From Corbicula japonica (taxonomy: Eukaryota; Mollusca; Bivalvia; Venerida; Cyrenidae), in NCBI GenBank assembly GCA_038501625.1, contig JAZAYU010000010.1, positions 2,232,001-2,296,000 on the forward strand: 64,000 bases of DNA, in the 5' to 3' direction. A program made the position numbers and the translations under genes. The stretch's first letter is position 1; each line of letters begins with the position of its first letter. Below, piece by piece: positions 45,661 through 56,485 of the stretch. The notes beneath the pieces are model-generated. The model had not been told where the DNA came from, ran no database searches, and worked only from the letters and a program-made list of their open reading frames with translations.

Positions 45661-46104
45661 AACTTTCGTGGCATTTTTTTCAAACCATATAATGTATCTA
45701 GTGATTTCAAATTCAAACAAAACTTGATATTTTTTATTTTTAACACCAACAACGAAATGTATTTGGCGATTAATGCGGAAAAGATGCAATGAACAACATT
45801 TGAATGGGAGATAATCATTTCTGCTTTCAGGGCACTTTGTATCATTTGCGCTACATATTTTAGTCACGTGATATGATATTATTGTAAAATGGACGATATG
45901 TGGACTTTTAGGCGCAGAATAGAAGTCTACGTTGTTGTTTAAAGGGATTCAAAAACTATTTTGATGTTTATACATTAAGAAAGCGCATGTAAGTTAACTT
46001 GTTTTCTGTTATTTATAAGTCTGACAACCCGAAAAGTTTAATAAGCATTTAAAATCGATTGAAAACAAGTTGTGGTATTCATTATCGGTAGTTAAATGAG
46101 TCAT
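45594..46104 (+). repeat. Direct duplication, source-like copy
   Basis: From TGTTAATGCTAACAGTATAA to about GTTAAATGAGTCAT it matches 50,876-51,430 with few differences (for example AATGCGGAAAAGATGCAATG and TTGTTTAAAGGGATTCAAAA in both). Its left part is the end of the minisatellite. Confidence 0.8.
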
Positions 46105-47510
46105 ATTTGTATCCAACAACAGGGCTATTGATAAAGGTATAAGAACAAAAGAGAGGGTGCAACAAATAATTGACAGATTCTTTTATGTCGTTGTTCGGAT
46201 GGTGCTATTTTAAACAACTTCATAAATCTTTAGAGGGCGTGATAAGAGACCTCTGCAAAGTAGGAAAATGGAAGTAACTCTTTGTTGTACATTTTTATAA
46301 CAGGAAAACCCAAACCGGCCAATTTTCAGTACAAGGGTTGAAAATTCTTTGATTTTACAAATTACAGAGGGGTTGAAATGTCGCCATTTATGTTAGCTTG
46401 CGTGGATTGAGGTTTGCTAAGCAATTATTGTAGCGGTATCATCACTCGATGGAATGCAGTTTTCTGGTATGCTTTCATTTTTCATTTGAAAAATAAAATG
46501 TCCGGGCTTAAACGGTCTCCTCCTCCTAGCAATACTATTGCTAGAAATACTCTTAAAATGCACACTTAAAAATTCTTCTAAAATTAATGAAAAGCAGAAA
46601 CACTTTGGTTAATCAGAATCAATGTTGAAAATGTTACAGTTCATTAATCAGTTCCGGCACACGCTCGATATTATTGCTGCAAATTTCAGATATGTTATGC
46701 AAACAATGCATCATAGGGTATTAGATTGAAGATAAATTTGTCAGCAACATTCTGAGATCGACTTCAACCACTAATGGCACTATACTTCTGCTGCATGAAC
46801 CAATCACAACAGCCAGATTAAAGGTTATCACCACGGTACTATATTCTCAGGGATTTCAATAGCTTTTACTTTTGTTGATAAATTTTTTGACATTTTTCAA
46901 GGGGTCATGATCAGATTGACACAAGTCATATCGTATGTTCACAAAACTTTACTACTTGCGAAAGTGCTTTAACTTCAGTTTCATATATTTACAGGGTCCA
47001 TTTAGTATATACAACATTTATCGTTATTCTTGCAAAATTCGACCATTTATCCTACGCGCCTGCATCAAAATGACCCCGAACCTAAGATTAAGCTGAGGTC
47101 AAAAGTGGAAAACCTCAAATTTCCTTGCATCAAAATGCAAGTATCTGCATCTATGGAAATCCCTGAATATACTGAATTATTTGCTAATGTTGTTGATAGC
47201 GACTGTCACTTACAACGAAAAAACATACACATAGTTCCATTTGTTTGCAGTAATGATGAAAGTGTAGGAAAAGTTCGAATGTTTTTCAAAGTGTTATTAC
47301 ATTAAATTCTTATATGAAAATCTACTTCTTGTTATTAATTGCTCCCCTATGACAGCCAATTTAAGACCATCAACAGCAATCTTTCCACTTCCTTAATGTG
47401 CATTTCGCCGTTCAAGACATTTTGATGACTCCCTTGGAACTACGCTTTCAACCAGTGCGCCAGTCTTTCAACGCTTTCAGCGCTTTGATTTTTTTTTCAA
47501 AGCGGAGATG
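46105..47510. other. Non-coding stretch, nothing identified
   Basis: A 91-codon frame (47,030-47,305) has no recognisable motif and no splice frame around it. A CTAGCAATACTATTGCTAG palindrome lies at 46,527-46,545. Confidence 0.4.
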
Positions 47511-48055
47511 TTAAGGTGAAACGCGACACTTTGCGAATTTTCGATTTTCTTTATGAAATTTGGTATGGTATTTATTGACGATGATTCCAGCATGAATCCG
47601 CAAACCATTTTTCGATTAATCAAATAGTTGCTTAGATATTTACCTTCAAAGTTAGCTAACAACGCCAGTTTCTGCAGTGACGTCAACGACGCTCGCCGAA
47701 CACTTTTTCGGGGCAGGCTGAAAATTGGTGCTTCCAATTTCATTTATTCTTTCACAGATGAATTGGCGCCAAAAATACCTTTCCGGTGATATAAGATTTA
47801 ACATAATGTGACTAGTAATGACAACTTTGTGTACTGTTAAACGCCGTTTTCGCGTTAAAATCGACGTCGAGTTTTGCCTTTTTTCTGTCGACTTTTTCAA
47901 AATTGTGAAAAATATCCGAATTTTTTTTTGATTGTTTTGCTTAAAACGTTTGAAAAAAGCAATTCCAATCGAAAAAGCGAATAAAATTTGGGGGTCACCG
48001 ACTTTGTTATTGCGCCATGGCCGTTTTTAGCACCCCTCCCCCTTTTAAAAACGTG
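47511..48055 (+). repeat. Left inverted arm of the 47.5-52.0 kb element
   Basis: It contains GCAGTGACGTCAACGACGCT (CRE-like), GGTGATATAAGATTTA and GGGGTCACCGACTTTG at 47,991. On the minus strand, residues SSSINTIPNFIKK and NSQSVAFHL are shared with the frame in the other arm. Confidence 0.85.
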
Positions 48056-48995
48056 TAAAGTAAAGTGACGTTTCTGTAAATTTATGACTCTTTATTGTTT
48101 ATTCAAATTCTACAATATTTCAGCAACAATTATGTCTTATGTTAATTTCAGAAGAACAAAAAATATGAATAAAACATATTTTTACACAATATGCGCTGCT
48201 TTAAGGGCAGGTAAATTCGCACGATAATTTCACAATTTTTGGAGTTTTACATTGTTAAGAAACGTTCCTTCCGGTGTTATTTTGTCAGCGTGCCTTACAT
48301 ATGTTGCACGATAATTTTAAAGTCATATAATTAACTCGGCTTTTCGGCTAGATCCTCTTCAAAAGCTAAAAGAAACCTCCAGAGATACCGGCGTATCATT
48401 ATATTTCACGCGGGTTTAATTTTCGCGTGATTCGCACTAGAAAACGTGCGCGAAATGAAAGTGCAGTGAAATTTAACCACGTCAGCTTATCATACATGCT
48501 TCTGAGAGTAATAAACATGTAACTGCGCAATTTTATGACACCACAATGGCTTATGAATGCGCGAAAACTGGTCCCCGCGAAATAAAATGCTAGTACAGAA
48601 ATAAAATAAAACGAGCACAACTTGTCTTTATACATGTAATTGTATTTGCTTCATTTGGCTCGATGAACATTACGACTGACTCGTTATGAAAATGTTGTTG
48701 CCGCAAATCAAATTTATTGACACACTACGTGACACTAGGTATTTTCGAGGTGGATGATAAACAGTCTATAGCCAATGTGTGTAAAATTTTTACAACTTAT
48801 TCATATTACGCGAAATCTCAATTAATTTATAATAAGGGAAATATAATTTATAATAAGGGAAATAATGCATTGTTCAATTATTGCATCACAGTAGCTTCTG
48901 TTATAATACAAAACAAAAATCGTAGGACAACACAGACTGCGGTCTATATTCACAAATTGTTTGCAGTATTGTAAATTTTAATTTTTAAATTTCAC

Positions 48996-49237
48996 TTAAC
49001 CCCTTTTTCCATATAAACGGCTATATGGAATGGACGAAAAATGTAGATCCCAAAGGATCTAGACTGTTCGCTTTTGATTTATAAGGTTATTTATGACCAA
49101 AATGCTAAGAGTGCAGATCCTGATCAGACAAAATATAAAAAGAGAAATCAATTAGATCGGATGTGCCAGCTGATCTGGATCTACGCTGTTTGCCAATTTG
49201 ATGAATTGCGTAAATATATATTATTGGAAAGGGTTAA
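48996..49237. mobile_element. TTAA-flanked palindromic MITE, nested
   Basis: TTAACCCCTTTTTCC at the left and GGAAAGGGTTAA at the right. Internal GCAGATCCTGATCAGAC and CAGCTGATCTGGATCTACGC place it with 3,865-4,145 and 62,484-62,724. It is inserted in the interior of the long-TIR element. Confidence 0.75.
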
Positions 49238-50528
49238 ACGAATTTCGGATTATTTCTGAATAAATTTTTACAGCAATTTTCTTTGTCTGATGCTGCTTCG
49301 TTTCGTGGTATCTTTCTATGTTGATTGTCGAGACAGTGAAATTCGCATATTGCGCATAACCACAGACACGGCACATATTAAAGCACGGAATCGCCGGTCT
49401 TAAAATTTTAACAATCTATGGCGGATAAGTAACAGACACGTAGAGGAACCACATATTGCTTGGTTAGTGTATTAGTCGCAGCTGTTTCCAAGAAAGTACA
49501 TTAAAACAAGAAAACGAGGGGCGTATTCTTTACCTCCGCGCCGCGCCCTTCACCTTTGTTGTGTCGTTTCTCACTGTCACAAACAAAAGTTCAAGCAACA
49601 TACTACTTAACAACTTGGCTTTTGTTTTGCTATACTTTCTTTGACGCTTTACTAAGAAAACTGTGAACTCTTCGATAATCATAAAAGAATTTAGAATTTG
49701 CACAATATGAAGTACAATGTATATGGGTAAATGAAATACAGTTACAGACGCATGACCGCGCTAATGGAGCATCCCATCATGGAACTGCAAAACTACCTTA
49801 GATGTAGGTAAAATCAATGTCAACCATTTGAAATTGCAGCTTACCAGCAAAACAAAGAGATTTGTTTTTTCAGAAAAAAAATGGGAACAAATCAAACATA
49901 CGAACGGCTGATGGATGAATTGTTATCCCTTTAACTCTTTACAAGACAAAATAAGACCGTTAGCTAACTATAAGTCTATAATTGATAAATATTCCTTTTA
50001 TCGATCTGCTGTTGCTACGAACTATATTTTTAAAATTATTTTAGGCGTCAACGTCATAAATTTAGGCGCTACAGTATTTCTGTAACGTGCATAGACTAAC
50101 GATTTGAACAGTTTTAATCCAATGTCTAAAACTACACAGAAATCTTGCGCGTTTCTTTAGTAATTAAGAACGCTATTAAATAATGTTAGCACGCCTTTGC
50201 GAAAATGCTTTGACAATTTAAGAAGAAAACAGCAGAATTTACGAAATTGTAAGTAAAACATCCAACACTTAATAATTATAAGTGTAACGTCCGAAAAGAA
50301 ATAATTGACGTAAGTATTATACGCATTTCGGAATGTTCGTTATTTCGCGAAGTAGCGTTTTTAAAGATATTTTTGACAAACTAACAAAAGAGAAATCGAT
50401 TAGATGTCATTTTTTTATAATTATTCATTTCAACTTCCTCTGTGGTTTCTTTTGGCGAAGTTTTTTATTAATAAACTAATTTTTTTTCTAAAATTTCCAA
50501 AAATAACGTATTTTTTTCCAACGTTGAT
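49238..50528. other. Interior of the 47.5-52.0 kb element, non-coding
   Basis: No coding segment recognised. Nothing resembling a transposase catalytic region was found in any frame. Confidence 0.4.
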
Positions 50529-50856
50529 AGGGGTACTTAAAATGGTAATAGCACAATAACTAAGTCGGTGACCCCCACATTTTATTCGCTTATTAAATTG
50601 GCATTGCTTTTTTCAAACTTTGTAAGCAAAAAAATCAAAAATTAAATTCGGGATTTTTTCACAATTTTGGAAAAGTCAACAGAAAAAAGGCAAAACTCGA
50701 CGTCGTTTTTAACGCGAAATCGGCGTTCAACGGTACACAACATTGTCAAAACTGGTCACATTATGATAAATCTTATATCACCGGATAGGTATTTTTAGCG
50801 CCAATTCATCTGTGAAAGAATAAATGGAATTGGAAACATCAATTTTCAGCCAGCCC
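50529..50856 (-). repeat. Extra partial right arm
   Basis: It repeats 51,431-51,755 from AGGGGTACTTAAAATGGTAA to TTTTCAGCCAGCCC, then breaks off exactly where the duplicated 45.6-kb-type sequence begins. Confidence 0.85.
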
Positions 50857-51430
50857 TGTTAATGCTAACAGTTATGCTCCTGTTAATGCTAACAGTATTA
50901 CTTCTGTTACTGCCAGCAGTTATACTTCTGTTACTGCCAGCAGTAATACTGTTGTAACGGCTGTACTGTTAACTTTCGTGACATTTTATTTTCAAACCAT
51001 ATAATGTTTCTAGTGAATTCATTGGAAACTCAAACAAAACTTGATATTTTTTTTATTTTTAACACCAACAACAACATGTAGAGCTATTTGGCGATTAATG
51101 CGGAAAAGATGCAATGAACAACATTTGAATGTGAGATAACCATTTCTGCTTTAAGGGCATTTTGTATCATTTGCGCTACATATTTTAGTCACGTGATACA
51201 ATATTATTGTAAAATGGACGATATGTGGGCTTTCAGGCGCAGAATAGGAGTCTACGTTGTTGTTTAAAGGGATTCAAAAACTATTTTGATGTTTATACAT
51301 TAAGAAAGCGCATTTAAGTTAACTTGTTTTTTTGTCATTCATTAGTCTGACAGCCCGATGAGTTTAATAATCATTTGAAATCGATTGAAAACAAGTTATG
51401 GTATTCATTATCTGTAAATAAATGGGTCAT
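50857..51430 (+). repeat. Duplicated 45.6-46.1 kb segment between two arms
   Basis: It starts TGTTAATGCTAACAGTTATG, includes ACTGTTGTAACGGCTGTACTG and GTCACGTGATACAATATTAT, and ends AAATGGGTCAT next to the full right arm. It is a near-copy of 45,594-46,104. Confidence 0.8.
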
Positions 51431-51959
51431 AGGGGTACTTAGAATGGTAATACCACAATAACTAAGTCGGTGATCCCCAAATTTTATTCGCTTATTTAAT
51501 TGGCATTGCTTTTTTCAAACTTTTTAAGCAAAAAAATCAAAAATTAAATTCGGGATTTTTTCACAATTTTGGAAAAGTCAACAGAAAAAAGGCAAAACTC
51601 GATGTCGTTTTTAACGCGAAATCGGCGTTCAACTGTACACAACATTGTCAAAACTGGTCACATTATGATAAATCTTATATCATCGGATAGGTATTTTTAG
51701 CGCCAATTCATCTGTGAAAGAATAAATAAAATTGGAAACATCAATTTTCAGCCAGCCCCGAAAAAGTGTTCGGCGAGCGTCGTTGACGTCATAGCAGAAA
51801 ACTGGCGTTGATAGCCAACTTTGAAGGTAAATATCTAAACAAATATTTAATAAATCGAAAAAGGGTTTGCGGATTCATGCTGGAGTCATCGTCAATAAAT
51901 ACCATACCAAATTTCATAAAGAAATTCGAAAATTCGCAAAGTGTCGCGTTCCACCTTAA
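51431..51959 (-). repeat. Right inverted arm of the 47.5-52.0 kb element
   Basis: Inverse of 47,511-48,055. It starts AGGGGTACTTAGAATGG and ends CCACCTTAA. The plus-strand frame from 51,808 shares a ~48-residue stretch with the left arm before running out of the element at 51,959. Confidence 0.85.
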
Positions 51960-52930
51960 GCGTGACATCTACTCGTCGCAAAAAACTTTGTTGACCCGAA
52001 AACAAAAAGAAAACGTTATTTGCAATATTGTGATATGGATATCTTTGCTTTATCATAACAAGCAAGATCGTGTGCATTAATATTTTATTTCTGTTTTTGT
52101 GACGGATTTTGAGAAACATGCGTTTGAACAAATGGCGGATCAGTAATTTAGAAGTAGTAATTTCCAGATTTGGAACTTTTTTCCAAGGATAAACTGGGAA
52201 TGGTAACTGATGAAAAGAGACACTAAAAGCTAGAGGGTATGCCTGGTTTACATATTGGTCATGTCTTAAGGTCGTTGGCACCCTACTACAGAGATTTCCT
52301 TAACAATGATGGTAAGGTGTTCTCAGAAGTTAATGGGTCGCAACGAATATATGAATTAACCGGTACTGGTTGACAAACTGTATTTTGCTGCTGGCAGGTA
52401 ATGCATCAAAGAAAAGAATAGTTAATACCGAATAATTGGTGCTGTGGTTAAGTAGATAGTAGTATTATGTAGATAATAGAAATAGGTTAATGCACTATAC
52501 TATTATTAATTTAATAGGTGTAAAATACAATCTCGGTTGCTATGGATAAATTACATTATGGAAACTAAAAGCACCCATCTGCTGTTTATATTTGCTGATT
52601 TTTTTCTTCGGGGCTTAATTTGTGTTACAGTCGTATTTAAAGTTTTCTTAGACACTCTTTAAAAAAATAAAGATTTACTTTCTCTCATCAGTTTCATAGT
52701 AATATAATCGGTCAGAATTCAGGAACAATTAATATCGATTCATATAAAAAGAAGAGTATGTCTTTGATTGGCACAGCTTTTAACCCATATTGTTTCTTGA
52801 CATTTGTTTTACCCAAGTAATGTGAACAGCTATTGAGAAATTTCAGAATCTAAACCAAATCCAATATAATTAGTTTTGCTATGTAATGATATAAATTAGT
52901 TATATAAACTAGCATGCCATATCGTTTTTA
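51960..52930. other. Non-coding stretch, nothing identified
   Basis: A minus-strand frame (51,892-52,281) overlaps the transposon arm and is not supported. No other feature was recognised. Confidence 0.4.
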
Positions 52931-53170
52931 GTGACTGCAACCCATTCTGGCAGCAGCAAGAATGTACGAGTACATTACTTCACGCCTACTAGCCCAGATT
53001 TGAGCAAAACTCAATTTCACACACATTTTTACCATTATCAAGATGATAACGTTCAAGCGACTTTTAAACTTTTGAACAATCCGATATGTTTATATCAATA
53101 CCTTTTAAAACAAGGTTATCGGTATCATAAATTAAGGAAACCTTTTGCAAGTTTTATCGCCGATACCCAG
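52931..53170 (+). pseudogene. Reverse-transcriptase element fragment
   Basis: The frame ends with YLLKQGYRYHKLRKPFASF, a phrase I recognise from the C-terminal part of the same invertebrate reverse-transcriptase element. The next bases (GCCGATACCCAGATT) recur after TTTTGCAAGTTTTAACGCCG at 55,375, which then continues into the following part of that protein. Here the element stops abruptly and HEPN-type coding sequence begins at 53,175. Confidence 0.5.
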
Positions 53171-53174
53171 ATTA

Positions 53175-53295
53175 AATGTTGTGATTGATGACATTAATAA
53201 GTTGGACAAGACAAATGACTTTTTCGAATATATTTTAAAGTCTATAGATAACCTGAATCAAGATATTGACGCACGTTTCAGCAAATTTGAAAAAG
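53175..53295 (+). pseudogene. HEPN gene copy 1: end of exon 1, donor lost
   Basis: About 40 codons are open: NVVIDDINKLDKTNDFFEYI then LKSIDNLNQDIDARFSKFEK. They align with the end of exon 1 of the main HEPN gene (EEIKKSDQSGVFFENFRQIL) and closely with 56,940-57,071. At the exon boundary this copy has GAAAAAG|ATAGGT where the other copy has GAAAAAG|GTAGGT, so the splice donor is destroyed. The 5' part of the exon is missing, replaced by retroelement sequence. Confidence 0.65.
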
Positions 53296-53344
53296 ATAGG
53301 TTCAATCACGTTTAAATTTATTTTCTTTATACTTTGAAATAGAT

Positions 53345-53640
53345 GAAAATCAAACTTTGAATTTAATCATTGAACACGAAAAATATGAAAATTGCAGGCT
53401 CGATTTGATTGAGCTTGTTCATGGGCAGTAATAGAAATGCATGATACTGTCCACGCCGCCTAGCCCCGGGTTGAGCGTAACTTAATATTTACACAAGTAA
53501 ACAGTACAACTTCAATACTTCTAAAGAATGTTATGCATAATTATGTTGGTGAACATGGAACCTTCAATATGGTTTTCAGGTTTAGGCCATTCTATGTTCA
53601 TTCTATGTGATTGAACAATATCTAAATAGGTAGTTTCACT
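53345..53640 (-). repeat. R1 repeat in intron position, copy 1
   Basis: GATGAAAATCAAACTTTGAA, ATTGCAGGCTCGATTTGATT, CTTGTTCATGGGCAGTAATA, CGCCGCCTAGCCCCGGGTTG in reverse orientation, starting about 50 bp after the HEPN exon fragment, as in copy 2. Confidence 0.75.
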
Positions 53641-53918
53641 CACGTTCAAATTTATCTTCTAAATACTTTCAAAGACAAAAATAACAAAATAAGCATAATA
53701 AATAAATAAAATAAAAAATAATAAATACAAATATATATACATACCGTTTAAGGAACGTAAAGACATATCAGAACGAATGACGCATATATATCGATAAGGG
53801 ATCTTACTCAAAGGAAAGGACCGTACGATAACTGAATGATAGCCAGTTACCCGGATGAAGTTATAGCCAGTTATCCGTTTACGTACCGTTTCACACAATT
53901 TTGTAATTTTGTTTTTCG
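53641..53918. repeat. Segment shared with 57,420-57,620
   Basis: TATATCGATAAGGGATCTTA, GGAAAGGACCGTACGATAAC and GAATGATAGCCAGTTACCCG occur in both, in the same order. This extends the duplication of the two HEPN loci through R1 into the intron. Confidence 0.75.
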
Positions 53919-54085
53919 GCGAAGCTGTCTAAGCTTGCTTTTGACCTACTTTATTAACAAATGAAGTGTTGTAAATATTACTCGTATTCTATTATTATGC
54001 AGCGGGACAATTAAATAAACTATTTCGATTGATAGCTATTTATACCAGAGAGGCATCTAGCAGTGTGAAGAGGTGTCTAGTGGGA
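53919..54085 (-). repeat. R2 repeat, reverse fragment
   Basis: TTTTCGGCGAAGCTGTCTAAG..TTGACCTA..ATTACTCGTATTCTATTATT..CCAGAGAGGCATCTAGCA is the reverse of the last ~160 bp of R2. Confidence 0.75.
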
Positions 54086-54499
54086 ATTTCGAACAAGTCC
54101 ACATGTGGACAAAGACCAAACTTTATTTTTCTCACCGACTAATCTAAAGAACAAATAAACATTTGAACAAAGACCATCTGCCTTTAAAAACCAGTTTTGG
54201 GTTCTCCCCTGACTGGTCTTTCTTGACAGGTTTGACTGTATGCGTGGGATGAAATTTCACATTCAAATCTAAGTAATTTTAATAAAAAGTCTTTGTGTAG
54301 GATTCTCATTGAAATTATTTAATTAACACGTAAATCAAGATGAAGTGAATAAAAGCATCTATTAACTGCATGATTTCATATACCAGCTACGGCGTTTATC
54401 TTCTTTATAGATATTTCTTGTTTATTGTTATTTGCACCTTAAAAGTAATATTTTAAAAGCATAAAATATACTTAATGGATAAAGAAACGCATTTATAAT

Positions 54500-54790
54500 A
54501 AGGCAGCCTTATTAGTGATTAGCCGATGATCGGAAGACATCGATTAGCGACGTGTAAATGCTTCTCGATGTCGATGATCGATGTCGTTCTCTCATCATCG
54601 ATTAACAGTTGAGACATGCGCAGTGTAAGAGACAAAATATATAGGTACGGGTTCCGGCTTTTAAACCGGCCATAAAGGGAAATCACTTTGAAAAATTGAA
54701 AATTAAAATTGCGGCCCGAGAGATTTACGAGAACATAGGCAAAAAAATTAAAGTGAAAGAAAAAGTCGAAAACTTGCATATGGGAATGAA
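54500..54790. repeat. ATCGATG-rich dispersed repeat
   Basis: GATTAGCCGATGATCGG, ACATCGATTAGCGACG and CGATGTCGATGATCGATGTC form a cluster of near-palindromic ATCGATG words. The 86-codon minus-strand frame across it is not supported as a gene. Confidence 0.4.
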
Positions 54791-54849
54791 TAAAACAGGT
54801 GACAACATTCTATAGACCTCTTTTATTGCTAAATAGTGGCAAAAGTAAA

Positions 54850-55342
54850 CATATTAAATATGCATACAGAAAACTGTCACAACCAGAAAAACAGCCGCCC
54901 AACACAGCCAAATTTAGAGAGGAAAAGAAAGAGAGCATGGGTTTATAAAAGAATCGATTTCAAATTAGATACCACACACAATTAGTGATAAAGAAAACAA
55001 TTGGGATAACCACATTGGAACGGTCAGTGGCAAAACAGTTTGCCACTGGAGGTTTAGACCGGGTTATAAGGGTGCACCAACCTCACACTTGCCCCAAAAG
55101 GTTCTCATATAAAAAAACAAGTACAAGTTGTCTTGGTGAAATGACTTCAACCACACCATTCACACAACAATTTTGCACGAAAAAGCAGTAAAACATAAGT
55201 CCATAGAATGATAAAGCTCAAGGGCGGGTACTCAATGACCTTATCCGGACCAGAGACCCTGGCGTAAAATCAGCAAGAACAAGTTGACATTGATGAAATA
55301 AACAGATCAAGCTTTAGGTTTTTTTTACAAGATTTCCCCATA
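54850..55342 (-). repeat. R3 repeat with adjoining post-ORF sequence
   Basis: R3 landmarks in reverse (GAGAGCATGGGTTTATAAA, GAACGGTCAGTGGCAAAACA, GGTGCACCAACCTCACACTT, GTACTCAATGACCTTATCCG), continuing into CAAGCTTTAGG..ACAAGATTTCCCCAT, which is the post-ORF segment of the retroelement. It meets a plus-strand retroelement copy head-on at about 55,345. Confidence 0.75.
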
Positions 55343-55349
55343 AATTGTT

Positions 55350-55665
55350 TCTTCGTCAACTCTTCAAAGCTTTTGCAAGTTTTAACGCCGATTCCCAGAT
55401 TTAATTCAAACATACTGTAGAAGTTTAAAATCACTATTGCAAAAATGTTTTACAGCCAGTTTTTATGGAGATTTATTTTTATAAACTTATGAAAAAACAG
55501 GCTATGTTAAATTCTCCAAGTAAGTCAAAAAAAACGATCTGTAAATTTAAAAAGAAAGGTTACCAACATGATATTCTACATCACTCTGCGTACCTGGTGA
55601 TAAACCCATCTACAGTTGATCATTATGCGTACCGCTCTGGTTGCACGACGGTGGCAGGGGTTTAA
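55350..55665 (+). pseudogene. Reverse-transcriptase element, C-terminal relic
   Basis: It begins with CTTTTGCAAGTTTTAACGCC (same protein region as 53,130). After a stop it continues as an open stretch from 55,465 with CKFKKKGYQHDILHH and SAYLVINPSTVDHYAYRSGC, matching the minus-strand relic at 30,400-30,560. The ORF ends at 55,663 and is followed by about 80 bp and then R3 at 55,740, the same order as at 30.8-29.9 kb. Confidence 0.6.
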
Positions 55666-55739
55666 GAGATTATGAAGGTTTATGGGGAAATCTTGTATAA
55701 GAACCTAGAAACCGATTTGTTTCTTTTGTCCCTGTCATC

Positions 55740-55945
55740 GTGTTCCTGCTGATTTTACTCCCGATGCTATGGTCTCTGTAAGATCATTGAGTACCCGCCC
55801 TTTTGCTATACAATGCTGTTAGAGCTTCTGATGTTTTAAATTTCTGTGTGCATTTGCACGTTACACTTGTGAGTTGATGGGTAGGTTCGAGTTATTTCAC
55901 TTAGACAAATTGTACTTGTTTGTTCACATGAGAACCTGATCCGAC
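55740..55945 (+). repeat. R3 repeat, 5' part
   Basis: GTTCCTGCTGATTTTACTCC, AAGATCATTGAGTACCCGCC, GAGTTGATGGGTAGGTTCGA, ACATGAGAACCTGAT. It breaks off at about 55,945. Confidence 0.75.
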
Positions 55946-56249
55946 ATTATTGTAATCTATATCTATCAAATTCGCTGGATTTCAACCCCTACCATCTACT
56001 TCAAAATAATCACGTGTTTCCATACTAACAATCAGGAATGTTAGCGTGTGCACTGTGAACTGATGCATATTTTGAGTTTGGCACACGCGAGAGGAACAGG
56101 AAGCATGGGCAGTAATATGAATTTCCAATTTTTCCATTAACAATTTGGATCGATGATGTTAAAACTTTAACGAACTTTTGAAGCCAATTGAATAATATAC
56201 TTCAACTATCCTTTTGGGGGGATGGAGGGGGTACGGATGGTATTACTAT

Positions 56250-56320
56250 GTACCCCTCGGGTTCTCATTTTTTGTTAATTGCTTTGGTGTCTTTTTCAAA
56301 CTGATCATTTTATTAACCAT

Positions 56321-56357
<37 letters not shown>

Positions 56358-56363
56358 CTCTAC

Positions 56364-56428
<65 letters not shown>

Positions 56429-56485
56429 TGGCTGTGTGGGGAAGCTATTTTTCTGCTGAATGTGGCAATTCCTGATATGCATATT
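56250..56485 (+). repeat. R3 repeat, 3' part with (CT)n
   Basis: CCCTCGGGTTCTCATTTTTT, GATCATTTTATTAACCATGC, an interrupted (CT)n run at 56,322-56,425, then GGCTGTGTGGGGAAGCTATT and CCTGATATGCATATTTCACC. Confidence 0.8.

Larger units (their letters stand above)
47511..51959. mobile_element. 4.4-kb TTAA-flanked long-TIR element
   Basis: The outer ends TTAAGGTGAAACGCGACAC (47,511) and GTGTCGCGTTCCACCTTAA (to 51,959) are inverted and flanked by TTAA. The inverted arms are about 530 bp (47,511-48,055 and 51,431-51,959). The inner edges carry GGGGTCACCGACTTTGTTAT-like sequence, also present in the 1.6-4.9 kb element. Just inside the right arm is a second partial arm (50,529-50,856), and between the two lies a duplicated 550-bp segment from 45.6-46.1 kb. 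A TTAA MITE sits inside (48,996-49,237). No transposase is seen. Confidence 0.8.

Noticed and set aside
45274..45867. 197-codon minus-strand frame across the 45.3-45.7 kb array
   Set aside because: Low-complexity sequence from a repeat whose period is divisible by three; open on both strands and without splice or start context.
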